A stretch of DNA of 9,001 bases, from the NCBI RefSeq assembly GCF_040605455.1, contig NZ_JBEXCV010000240.1:1-9001 (forward strand), read 5' to 3'. Both the position numbers and the translations under genes were made by a program. This stretch comes from Embleya sp040605455 (lineage in GTDB: Bacteria; Actinomycetota; Actinomycetes; Streptomycetales; Streptomycetaceae). Shown piece after piece: positions 1 to 6,057 of this stretch; position 1 is the first letter of the stretch, and each line of letters begins with the position of its first letter. The notes beneath the pieces were generated by a model. It saw nothing but the letters and a program-made list of their open reading frames with translations, searched no databases and was not told the origin of the DNA.

Positions 1-1020
1 ACCGTCGTCACGGCCGCCGCGACGATGACCGGCGTGATGACCTTCGCCGGCACCGCGAGCGCGGATCCCGCGCAGTCGTTCCAGCAGACCAAGGAGCGGG
101 TCAACCAGCTGCACAATGACGTGATCAAGGCCACCGACGCCGCCAACGGCGTCGAGGAGCAGATCACCAAGCAGCAGGGCACCGCGAACCAGACGCAGGC
201 CCGAATCACCGAGGAACAGGCCGCGCTGAACACTTTGCGCGATCAGATCGGTCTTTTGGCGGCCAACCAGTACCGCAGCGGCGGTCTGCCGCCGTCGCTC
301 TCGCTCGCGCTCAGCGGCGACCCCGAGGGATACCTGCAGAAGTCGCAGATGCTGGCCCAGCTCGACGGTCAACAGGCCGCCAAGTTGAAGCAGATCGCGG
401 CGCAGGCCCGAGTTCTCCAGCAGGACCGCACCGAGGCCTCCTCGCAGCTCGCGGAGCTGGAGAAGCTGCGGACCGAGCTGAACAAGAACAAGACCGAGAT
501 CCAGACCAAGCTCGCCGAGGCCCAACGACTGCTGAACACCCTCACGGAAAAGCAGAAGAAGGAAGTCCTCGACTCCGACGAGCACGCGGGCAACACCGAC
601 ACGCGTGGCAACGACCGCAGCTCGCGGGACAAGCCCGACACGCCGCCGCCGGCCACCAATGTCCAGGTTTCCGGCCGGGCCGCAGCAGCGGTCGCGTTCG
701 CGCGGGCCCAGATCGGCAAGCCGTACGTGCCCCGGGGTGTGGGCCCCGACTCCTACGATTGCTCGGGATTGACCCAGGCTTCGTGGAGGGCCGCCAACGT
801 CAAGCTGACCCGGACCACCTGGACCCAGGTCAACGACGGTCCGCGGGTCTCCAAGGACGCGCTCCAGCCCGGCGACCTGGTGTTCTTCTTCGCGGACAAC
901 TCGCACGTGGGCATCTACATCGGTGGCGGGCAGATCATTCACGCCCCGCGGCCGGGCAAGAACGTGACCATCGCGCCGGTGAACTCGATGCAGTTCTACG
1001 CGGCCGTTCGACCCGGTTAG
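1..1020 (+). CDS. Secreted coiled-coil NlpC/P60 (C40) peptidoglycan endopeptidase, 5' partial
   Basis: The frame is open from the first base to the TAG at 1018-1020, so the true start lies before the window. An internal ATG at 25 falls inside the signal-peptide hydrophobic core and is unlikely to be the start. Numbering from the first window codon: residues 1-21 are the end of a signal peptide with an ASA|DP cleavage site; about 23-195 are Gln/Lys/Glu-rich and read as a long coiled coil; about 195-228 form a charged, Pro-rich linker; about 229-339 are the NlpC/P60 domain. The catalytic triad looks complete: Cys254 in YDCSG, His302 in SHVGIYIGGG and His314 in IIHAPRPG. This layout matches actinobacterial RipA-like D,L-endopeptidases that cut stem peptides during growth and division; the coiled coil is thought to localise or restrain the enzyme in this family. 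It converges with the response regulator gene and shares a terminator with it. Family is sure; exact cell-cycle role is not. Confidence 0.9.
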   Translation, partial: TVVTAAATMTGVMTFAGTASADPAQSFQQTKERVNQLHNDVIKATDAANGVEEQITKQQGTANQTQARITEEQAALNTLRDQIGLLAANQYRSGGLPPSLSLALSGDPEGYLQKSQMLAQLDGQQAAKLKQIAAQARVLQQDRTEASSQLAELEKLRTELNKNKTEIQTKLAEAQRLLNTLTEKQKKEVLDSDEHAGNTDTRGNDRSSRDKPDTPPPATNVQVSGRAAAAVAFARAQIGKPYVPRGVGPDSYDCSGLTQASWRAANVKLTRTTWTQVNDGPRVSKDALQPGDLVFFFADNSHVGIYIGGGQIIHAPRPGKNVTIAPVNSMQFYAAVRPG

Positions 1021-1050
1021 GCCCGCCGGACCCGCGTACAGACCTCGACA

Positions 1051-1085
1051 GCGCCCTCTCCCGGATTCGTTCCGGGAAAGGGCGC
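1051..1085. terminator. Bidirectional hairpin terminator between converging genes
   Basis: Arms 1051-1064 and 1072-1085 pair over 14 positions with one C/A mismatch around a 7-nt loop (attcgtt). It sits 30 nt after the NlpC/P60 stop and 42 nt beyond the response regulator stop on the other strand. There is no long T-run, as usual in GC-rich actinomycetes. Confidence 0.75.
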
Positions 1086-1126
1086 CGTCGTTGTTCCCGG
1101 CTCCGCGTGCGGCTGGGGGCCAGGGG

Positions 1127-1804
1127 TCAGACCAGTCGCCGGTCGGTCGCCCAGCGGGTCAGCTCGTGTCGGTTGGACAACTGCAACTTGCGCAGTACGG
1201 CGGACACATGGGTCTCCACGGTCTTGACCGAGATGACCAGCCGCCGGGCGATCTCCTTGTACGCGTAGCCGCGCGCGATCAGCCGCAGCACCTCGCGCTC
1301 GCGCTGGGTGAGTCGGTCCAGATCCTCGTCGATCGGCGGCACGTCGGTGGCCGCGAACGCGTCCAGCACGAAGCCCGCCAGGCGCGGCGAGAACACCGCG
1401 TCGCCCTCGCCGACCCGGCCGATCGCGCGGATCAGTTCGTCGCCGGTGATCGACTTGGTGACGTAGCCCCGCGCCCCGCCGCGGATCACCCCGATCACAT
1501 CCTCGGCGGCGTCCGACACCGACAGCGCCAGGAAGCGCACGGCCGGGATCAGCGCCGCGCACTGGCGCAGCACCTCGACCCCGCCGCCGCCGGGCAGGTG
1601 CACGTCCAGGAGCACCACTTCGGGACGGGTCTCGGTGACCACGGCCACCGCGCTCGCGACGTCGTCGGCCTCGCCGACCACCTCGACCGCCTCACCGATC
1701 TCGGCGCGTACGCCGGTGCGGAACATCCGGTGATCGTCGACCAGGACCACCCGGGTACGAGCCGTCCCCTCGGGGCGCTCGGTGCTGCTCTCGGTGGCGT
1801 TCAC
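1127..1804 (-). CDS. LuxR/NarL-type response regulator of the PspC-kinase pair (LiaR/DesR-like)
   Basis: 225 residues, the usual length for NarL-family regulators. Residues 17-135 form a receiver domain: acidic pair Asp23/Asp24 in VLVDDH, phospho-acceptor Asp67 in LLDVHLPGG, Ser95 at the switch position and Lys117 in GYVTKS. About 165-220 form the LuxR helix-turn-helix (LTQREREVLRLIARG, then KTVETHVSAVLRKL). All residues needed for phosphorylation are present. The GTG start at 1804 is chosen because GGAAGGA lies 7 nt upstream and because its GTGA overlaps the kinase stop TGA (1803-1801), which implies translational coupling. It is inferred to receive phosphate from the adjacent kinase and to act on envelope-stress promoters, possibly through the repeats at 3099-3132. 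The same frame stays open far upstream on this strand; that is a GC artefact, not a longer protein. Confidence 0.93.
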   Translation of the reverse strand: MNATESSTERPEGTARTRVVLVDDHRMFRTGVRAEIGEAVEVVGEADDVASAVAVVTETRPEVVLLDVHLPGGGGVEVLRQCAALIPAVRFLALSVSDAAEDVIGVIRGGARGYVTKSITGDELIRAIGRVGEGDAVFSPRLAGFVLDAFAATDVPPIDEDLDRLTQREREVLRLIARGYAYKEIARRLVISVKTVETHVSAVLRKLQLSNRHELTRWATDRRLV

Positions 1805-3078
1805 GTGTTCGTCCTTCCCACAGCGGCCCGGCCGGCGTCGGCGCGGCGCATCTCCAGCTCGACCTCGGTGCCCTCGCCGGGTTCGCTGCGGATGTGCGCG
1901 GCGCCCCCGTTGCGGCGCATGCGCCCGATCACGGACTCTCGCACACCCAGCCGGTCGGCGGGTACGCCGTCCGGGTCGAAGCCGGGTCCGCGGTCGCGGA
2001 CGAAGACCGTCACCGTGTCCTCGTCGGCCTCGCCGAACACCGAGATCGCCGCTCCGCCCGCGTACTTCGCCGCGTTGACCATCGCCTCGCGGGCGGCGGC
2101 CACCAGCGCGGCGAGCTTGTCGTCCACCGGGCAGTCGCCCACGCACACCACCTCGATCGACACGCCGTGCGCGTCCTCGACCTCGGCGGCGGTCGAGCGC
2201 AGCGCGGCGGCGAAGGTGCGGTCCGGCTCCTCGCCGTCGGGGCGGTACAACCACGCGCGCAGCTCGCGCTCCTGGGCGCGGGCCAATCGGGCCACCTCGC
2301 GCGGGTCGTCGACCTGGCGCTGGATCAGGGTCAGCGTGTGCAGCACCGAGTCGTGTACGTGCGCCGCCACTTCGGCCCGCTCCTGGGCCCGGATCCGAGC
2401 CCGGCGCTCGGCGCCCAGTTCGCGGGTCTGCCGGAGCAGATACGGGCCGAAGATGACCAGCAGACCGACCAGGAGCAGGCCGGCCCCGCGCATCGCGGCC
2501 AGCGCGTCGCCGATGCCGCCCCGGCCGAACGAGAAGAACACCAGGCCGGCCAGCACCAGCGCGGCGCCGACGAAGGTGCGCAGTGCGCCGGCCACCCGGC
2601 TGCGGCCGTCGAGCGAGAACCACCGGTCGCGCTGCGACTCGTCGGCCTGGCGCCACAGCATGATCACGCCGGGACCGGCCACGAGCAGCGGCCAGATCCA
2701 GTCGCCGACCTTGGTCCCGCTCGTGGTCGCGCCCACGCCGGTGAGCATGGTCGCCGCGATCAGCACGATGATCAGCGCAAGCGCCTGATGCCGCTCCCGC
2801 CCGCGTTCGCGCGTGAGCGGGGCGGGAGATTCCCGACCCTGCGGTACGAAGATCCAGAACGCCGCGTAGAGCGCGATTCCCAACCCCGCGAAGAAGGCCA
2901 GTGCGACGAAGGCGATCCGCAGCAGCAGCACCTCGACGCCCAGGTGGTCGGACAGGCCGCGTGCGACGCCGCCGGCGAGCCGGTGCGACGAGGCGCGCCG
3001 GAGCCCGGGGATCGGCTGCGCGGTCCGGACGGGCGCGGCGGGTGATGGATATACGGCGGTCACACGACCGATCGTCAC
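1801..3078 (-). CDS. PspC-domain sensor histidine kinase (HisKA_3, DesK/LiaS-like)
   Basis: 425 residues. About 24-80 form a PspC domain (HRLAGGVARGLSDHLGV... ending FWIFVPQ) with its own membrane segment. Further hydrophobic stretches lie at about 98-117, 127-141, 165-184 and 198-215. The cytoplasmic part has a HisKA_3 dimerisation helix with phospho-acceptor His242 in VHDSVLHTL, an N-box around Asn335 (EAMVNAAKYAGG), a G1 motif 362-366 (DRGPG), and a GEGTEVEL motif near 401-408. It looks catalytically intact and signals to the overlapping response regulator. There is no large extracellular sensor loop, so the signal is probably read in the membrane or through a partner such as the divergent PspC/LiaF-like protein. 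The GTG at 3078 is the first start after a stop at 3100-3102; no clear Shine-Dalgarno precedes it, so start confidence is moderate and a GTG at residue 6 is an alternative. Confidence 0.92.
   Translation of the reverse strand: MTIGRVTAVYPSPAAPVRTAQPIPGLRRASSHRLAGGVARGLSDHLGVEVLLLRIAFVALAFFAGLGIALYAAFWIFVPQGRESPAPLTRERGRERHQALALIIVLIAATMLTGVGATTSGTKVGDWIWPLLVAGPGVIMLWRQADESQRDRWFSLDGRSRVAGALRTFVGAALVLAGLVFFSFGRGGIGDALAAMRGAGLLLVGLLVIFGPYLLRQTRELGAERRARIRAQERAEVAAHVHDSVLHTLTLIQRQVDDPREVARLARAQERELRAWLYRPDGEEPDRTFAAALRSTAAEVEDAHGVSIEVVCVGDCPVDDKLAALVAAAREAMVNAAKYAGGAAISVFGEADEDTVTVFVRDRGPGFDPDGVPADRLGVRESVIGRMRRNGGAAHIRSEPGEGTEVELEMRRADAGRAAVGRTNT
1812..1818 (-). promoter_or_regulatory. Ribosome binding site of the response regulator
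   Basis: GGAAGGA, 7 nt before the GTG at 1804, lies inside the last codons of the kinase gene. It decides the GTG start and supports coupled translation of kinase and regulator. Confidence 0.7.
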
Positions 3079-3098
3079 ACGGCGGCAAGTCCGTACGC

Positions 3099-3132
3099 AT
3101 CAGGGCCCGACCCTGATTCGCCCTCAGGGTCG
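3099..3132. promoter_or_regulatory. Candidate operator: three alternating CCCTGA/TCAGGG half-sites
   Basis: TCAGGG at 3100-3105, CCCTGA at 3111-3116 and TCAGGG at 3124-3129. The first two form a perfect 7-bp inverted repeat (ATCAGGG-5 nt-CCCTGAT, 3099-3117). The second and third form a perfect 9-bp inverted repeat (CGACCCTGA-7 nt-TCAGGGTCG, 3108-3132). Both lie in the 118-bp gap between the divergent kinase and PspC genes. The likely binder, by inference, is the response regulator encoded here, since NarL-family regulators bind such repeats and often autoregulate. Confidence 0.5.
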
Positions 3133-3151
3133 AACCGGGGGTGCGCCAGGG

Positions 3152-3177
3152 CGGAGCCCGATGGGAAGCGGGCTCCG
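3152..3177. repeat. 9-bp inverted repeat just upstream of the PspC/LiaF-like gene
   Basis: CGGAGCCCG (3152-3160) and CGGGCTCCG (3169-3177) are perfect complements around an 8-nt spacer, ending 19 nt before the ATG at 3197. It could be a 5'-UTR hairpin or a second operator over the promoter; the sequence alone does not decide. Confidence 0.4.
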
Positions 3178-3196
3178 GGGGCGCCACGATGGACTC

Positions 3197-4480
3197 ATGA
3201 ACGACGACACGAAACCCGGTATCTCGGCCGGCGACCGGGCCGGCGACGTCCCGGGCGGCCCTGCGGGGTCGTCCGCGGCGCCCACGACGACGATTCGCCC
3301 CCAACTCCTGCGCAGCACCGAGGACCGGATGGTCTCGGGCGTGTGCGGCGGCCTCGGCGAGCATTTCGGCCTCGACCCCGTGATCTTCCGCATCGTGTTC
3401 GCGGTGCTGTCGCTCTTCGGCGGGGTGGGCGTACTGGTGTACAGCCTGGGCTGGCTGTTGATCCCGGCCCGCGGTGAGGAGCAACCGATGTTGCGCCGAA
3501 TCCTCTCCGGGAAGTTCGACTACGGGGCGTCGGCAGCCACCGTGGTCGCCGTCATGGGGGTCGCCTTGTTCTTCACCTACCTGGACTCGGGCTTCGGTCC
3601 GTCCGTTCCGCTGTTGATGATCACCGCCGTGGTGCTGTTCATGGTGTGGTCCGACACGAAGAAGAAGCAGGAGGCCGCCGTCGGCGCGGCCGGGGCCGCG
3701 GCGATGGCCTCGGCACCCGCCCCGGTCGACGTCCGGCCGGACGGCGCGACGGTGCCCGGGCCGCCGATGTGGTGGCAGGTGCCGGGTGCGGGTTCGGCAT
3801 CCGGCGACGAGGAACCGCCCGTGGCGCCGCCGGTGCCGCAGCGGCCCAGGCGTCCGCGCTCGTACGTGTCCCTGGCCACGCTGTCGGTGGCCACCATGGT
3901 CGGCGGTCTGCTGTGGGTGCTCGACCACACCGGGGCCGTGGACGTGACGTTCACCGTCGCGATCGCGATCCTGCTCGGCATCGTGGGCCTGGGCCTGCTC
4001 GCGGGGACCTGGTTCGGCCGGGCGCGGCTGTTGATCCTGCCCGCCCTCGCGCTCACCGCGCTGCTGTCCGCGGTCACCGCGATCAGCGTGCCGTTGACCG
4101 GCCCGTCGGGCGAGCGCACCTACACGCCCACCACGGTCGCCGCGTTGCCGGCCTCGTATCACCTGGGCGTGGGCGCGATGGACATCGACCTGCGGCGGCT
4201 CGACCTCGGGCCGGGCGGCAGCGCGACGGTCAAGGCCCGGATCGGCGCCGGGCAGATCCAGGTCTGGGTGCCCGGGGACGTCACGGTGGTGTTCAAGGGC
4301 GGTGTCGACGTCGGTCGGGTGCGCACGCCGGCCGGCCGGGACGACGGCTACCGTCCGGAGCGCGTCGAGACGACGGCCGCGCGGGTCGGGCCCGGGCGCG
4401 GCACGATCACGCTCGACCTGAAGGTCGGTGTCGGCGAGGTCGAGCTGCTGAACGGGGACGACGGGCGGGAGCCGCGATGA
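3197..4480 (+). CDS. PspC-domain membrane protein with LiaF-like C-terminal domain
   Basis: 427 residues from the ATG at 3197. About 35-93 form a PspC domain (RSTEDRMVSGVCGGLGEHFGLDPVIFR ... LGWLLIPARG). Hydrophobic segments follow at about 112-128, 137-152, 224-242, 250-269 and 276-299, with a long Ala/Pro-rich loop (about 155-222) between the two groups. About 318-420 form a compact Gly-rich beta domain (YHLGVGAMDIDLRRLDL, ARIGAGQIQVWVPGDV, LDLKVGVGEVELLNG) resembling the C-terminal domain of LiaF-type cell-wall stress proteins. In Firmicutes LiaF restrains the LiaS kinase; a similar restraint on the divergent kinase is inferred here. The ATG at 3197 is preferred to an in-frame ATG at 3161 because the family conserves only the later part and the upstream codons overlap the inverted repeat at 3152-3177. 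No good Shine-Dalgarno is visible; CACGAT ends 6 nt before the ATG, so a leaderless mRNA is possible. Its stop overlaps the ATG of a 23-codon ORF. Confidence 0.88.
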   Translation: MNDDTKPGISAGDRAGDVPGGPAGSSAAPTTTIRPQLLRSTEDRMVSGVCGGLGEHFGLDPVIFRIVFAVLSLFGGVGVLVYSLGWLLIPARGEEQPMLRRILSGKFDYGASAATVVAVMGVALFFTYLDSGFGPSVPLLMITAVVLFMVWSDTKKKQEAAVGAAGAAAMASAPAPVDVRPDGATVPGPPMWWQVPGAGSASGDEEPPVAPPVPQRPRRPRSYVSLATLSVATMVGGLLWVLDHTGAVDVTFTVAIAILLGIVGLGLLAGTWFGRARLLILPALALTALLSAVTAISVPLTGPSGERTYTPTTVAALPASYHLGVGAMDIDLRRLDLGPGGSATVKARIGAGQIQVWVPGDVTVVFKGGVDVGRVRTPAGRDDGYRPERVETTAARVGPGRGTITLDLKVGVGEVELLNGDDGREPR

Positions 4481-4548
4481 GCGCGTCGATCGACACCCGA
4501 ACGACCCCGCGCGCGAGCGCGACCCGGATGGAGGGCGATTCCCGATGA
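4477..4548 (+). CDS. Candidate 23-residue small protein coupled at both ends by ATGA
   Basis: An ATG at 4477 overlaps the PspC gene's TGA (ATGA, 4477-4480), and 23 codons later the TGA at 4546-4548 overlaps the ATG of the next gene (ATGA, 4545-4548). The protein begins MSASIDTRTTPRAS, is basic and hydrophilic, and has no membrane segment or motif I recognise. GGGAG lies at 4467-4471, 5 nt before its ATG. Its last codons contain GGAGGG (4530-4535), the ribosome site of the following gene. Two explanations fit: a real micro-protein, or a translated spacer that carries ribosomes from the PspC gene to the next one. The gap is too short for statistics, so confidence is moderate. Confidence 0.45.
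   Translation: MSASIDTRTTPRASATRMEGDSR
4530..4535 (+). promoter_or_regulatory. Ribosome binding site of the small membrane protein gene
   Basis: GGAGGG, 9 nt before the ATG at 4545, inside the end of the candidate 23-codon ORF. It fixes the start of the downstream gene. Confidence 0.7.
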
Positions 4549-4991
4549 GGCTGAACAGGTACCGCTTCGACCCGATGGCGCTGATCGCGGGCACCGTCTT
4601 CGCGGGCATCGCGATCGCCTACCTGCTGCGCGCGTCCGGCACGCTGACGGTGCGGCCCGAGTGGGTCCTGGCCACCGCGGCGATCGGCGTGGGCCTGGCC
4701 GGGCTCGCGGGAGCGCTGTGGGCGATGCTGCCGGCGCGCGAGTCCGCACCGGCGGCGTCGATGAGCCGGATGGCGTCGGTGACCACGTTCGCGCCGATCG
4801 CGTCCCACCCGGCGGGAGAGGCCGTGGCCGAGCCGAGCGCGGCCGAGGACGAGCCCGGCCCGGGTGCGCAGGCCGGGTACGAGCCGTATTCGGTCGGGGC
4901 GGTCGGGACCGAGGCCGACGTCGCGGCCGACCCGGTGGTCGAGGACGAGCGCCCGGACGAGGATCCGCCGACCCTGGACCCGACCAAGTAG
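4545..4991 (+). CDS. Small membrane protein with acidic tail, operon partner of the PspC/LiaF-like gene
   Basis: 148 residues of unknown function. Residues 11-28 (MALIAGTVFAGIAIAYLL) and 41-62 are two predicted membrane helices joined by a short loop (RASGTLTVRPEW), giving both ends on the same side, probably cytoplasmic given the Arg-rich start MRLNRYR. From about 65 to the end the protein is hydrophilic and probably disordered; residues 92-148 are strongly acidic (many Glu/Asp, EDERPDEDPP). The two-helix part resembles the paired helices of LiaF-like membrane domains, so it may associate with the PspC protein; this is inference. It is co-oriented and coupled with the gene before it and followed by a strong terminator, so the operon ends here. 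Confidence 0.8.
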   Translation: MRLNRYRFDPMALIAGTVFAGIAIAYLLRASGTLTVRPEWVLATAAIGVGLAGLAGALWAMLPARESAPAASMSRMASVTTFAPIASHPAGEAVAEPSAAEDEPGPGAQAGYEPYSVGAVGTEADVAADPVVEDERPDEDPPTLDPTK

Positions 4992-5004
4992 CCACCGGAC
5001 GACG

Positions 5005-5045
5005 CGAGGAGCGCGGGTGGGCCGCCGGCCCACCCGCGCTCCTCG
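5005..5045. terminator. Strong bidirectional terminator, perfect 19-bp stem
   Basis: Arms 5005-5023 and 5027-5045 are perfectly complementary over 19 bp with a GCC loop. It lies 13 nt after the stop of the small membrane protein gene and 24 nt beyond the stop of the converging transferase gene, so it can serve both strands. Confidence 0.85.
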
Positions 5046-5069
5046 TCGCGCCCGCTCGGCCGCGTCTGC

Positions 5070-5987
5070 TCAGCCGCGCCCGTGCGGCGTGTGCCACAGC
5101 GCCGGGTCCGGCCCCTTGGGCACGACACCGCTCGGATTGATCCGGTCGTGGGTGACGTAGTAGTGCCGCTTGATGTGGTCGAAGTCGACCGTGTCGCCGA
5201 AGCCTTCGGTCTGGAACAGGTCGCGGGCGTAGGCCCAAAGTGCCGGATACTCGGTCAGCTTGCGCAGGTTGGCCTTGAAGTGACCGTGATAGACCGCGTC
5301 GAAGCGGACCAGCGTGGTGAACAGCCGGATGTCCGCCTCGGTGATCGTGTCGCCGACCAGGTAGCGCTGCCCGGCCAGTCGCTCCTCCAGCGCGTCCAGA
5401 CGGGCGAACAGCGCGTCGAAGGCCGCCTCGTATGCCTCCTGCGTGGTGGCGAACCCGCAGCGATACACGCCGTTGTTCACGTCCCGGAACACGTCCGCGT
5501 TGATCGCGTCGATCTCGGCGCACAGCCGCTCGGGGTACAGATCCGGCGCGCCGGCGCGGTGCAGCGGGGTCCAGCGGGTGGAGAGATCGAGGGTGATCTG
5601 CGGGTAGTCGTTGGTGACGACGTGGCCGGTGCGCAGGTCGATGATCGTGGGCACCGTCACCCGGCCGCCGTAGGTCGGATCACTGGCCCGATAGGCGTCG
5701 GCCAGGAACGCCAGGCCGGTGACCGGATCGCGCCCGTCGGGGTGGTTGGTGAACCGCCAGCCGGTCTCGTCCCGGATCGGGTCCACGATCGACAGCCCGA
5801 GCGCGTCCTCCAACCCGAGCAGGCGCCGGACGATCACCGCCCGATGCGCCCAGGGACATGCCGACGACACGACGAGTTGATACCGGCCGGCCTCCGGGTC
5901 GGGTCGTCCGGTGAACCGATTGCCCTGCCGGACGAACTCCCCGCTCCTGCCCGACTCGGCCGTGAACTGCGCCTCGGAAGTGGTCAT
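5070..5987 (-). CDS. Xi-class glutathione S-transferase / glutathionyl-hydroquinone reductase-like protein
   Basis: 305 residues, typical for the Xi class (YqjG/Ecm4-like). The thioredoxin-like N-terminal domain has catalytic Cys44 in SSACPWAHR and the cis-Pro loop VPTIID (112-117). The helical C-terminal domain shows class hallmarks: NNGVYRCGFATTQEAYE (171-187), YLVGDTITEADIRLF (209-223) and HYYVTHDRINPSGVVPKGP (275-293). The family reduces thiol-conjugated hydroquinones, releasing the thiol. The segment that in proteobacterial members carries the Asn-Glu-Ser motif holding the gamma-Glu of glutathione reads NDYPQI here (126-131). Most actinomycetes use mycothiol, so the natural thiol is probably mycothiol (inference). 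It lies downstream of the M23 gene on the same strand, separated by a hairpin, so it is probably transcribed on its own. No Shine-Dalgarno is visible before the ATG, but a leaderless -10 fits. Confidence 0.92.
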   Translation of the reverse strand: MTTSEAQFTAESGRSGEFVRQGNRFTGRPDPEAGRYQLVVSSACPWAHRAVIVRRLLGLEDALGLSIVDPIRDETGWRFTNHPDGRDPVTGLAFLADAYRASDPTYGGRVTVPTIIDLRTGHVVTNDYPQITLDLSTRWTPLHRAGAPDLYPERLCAEIDAINADVFRDVNNGVYRCGFATTQEAYEAAFDALFARLDALEERLAGQRYLVGDTITEADIRLFTTLVRFDAVYHGHFKANLRKLTEYPALWAYARDLFQTEGFGDTVDFDHIKRHYYVTHDRINPSGVVPKGPDPALWHTPHGRG

Positions 5988-5993
5988 GCGTCC

Positions 5994-5999
5994 ACGGTA
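5994..5999 (-). promoter_or_regulatory. Candidate leaderless-type -10 element of the transferase gene
   Basis: TACCGT matches TANNNT and ends 6 nt before the ATG at 5987, which would put the transcription start at the A of the start codon. No convincing -35 is seen. The absence of a ribosome site supports a leaderless mRNA. Confidence 0.35.
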
Positions 6000-6024
6000 G
6001 ATCGCCGAGCCCCGAGTCGGCGGC

Positions 6025-6048
6025 CGCCGGGCCGCGGCCGGCCCGGCG
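6025..6048 (-). terminator. GC hairpin after the M23 peptidase gene
   Basis: CGCCGGGCC and GGCCCGGCG form a perfect 9-bp stem with a 6-nt loop, 9 nt beyond the M23 stop and upstream of the transferase gene on the same strand. It probably separates the two transcripts; there is no T-run. Confidence 0.55.
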
Positions 6049-6057
6049 CGTGCGTGC

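Noticed and set aside
3189..3200. A three-codon ORF (ATG GAC TCA TGA) ending on the PspC gene's ATG.
   Set aside because: Too short to judge, and it has no ribosome site. If the mRNA is leaderless it is not transcribed.
1127..4609. A 1160-codon open frame on the minus strand spanning regulator, kinase and PspC genes.
   Set aside because: Only its last 225 codons are a real gene. The rest is an Arg/Gly-rich translation out of frame with, or antisense to, well-supported genes, a usual effect of high GC.
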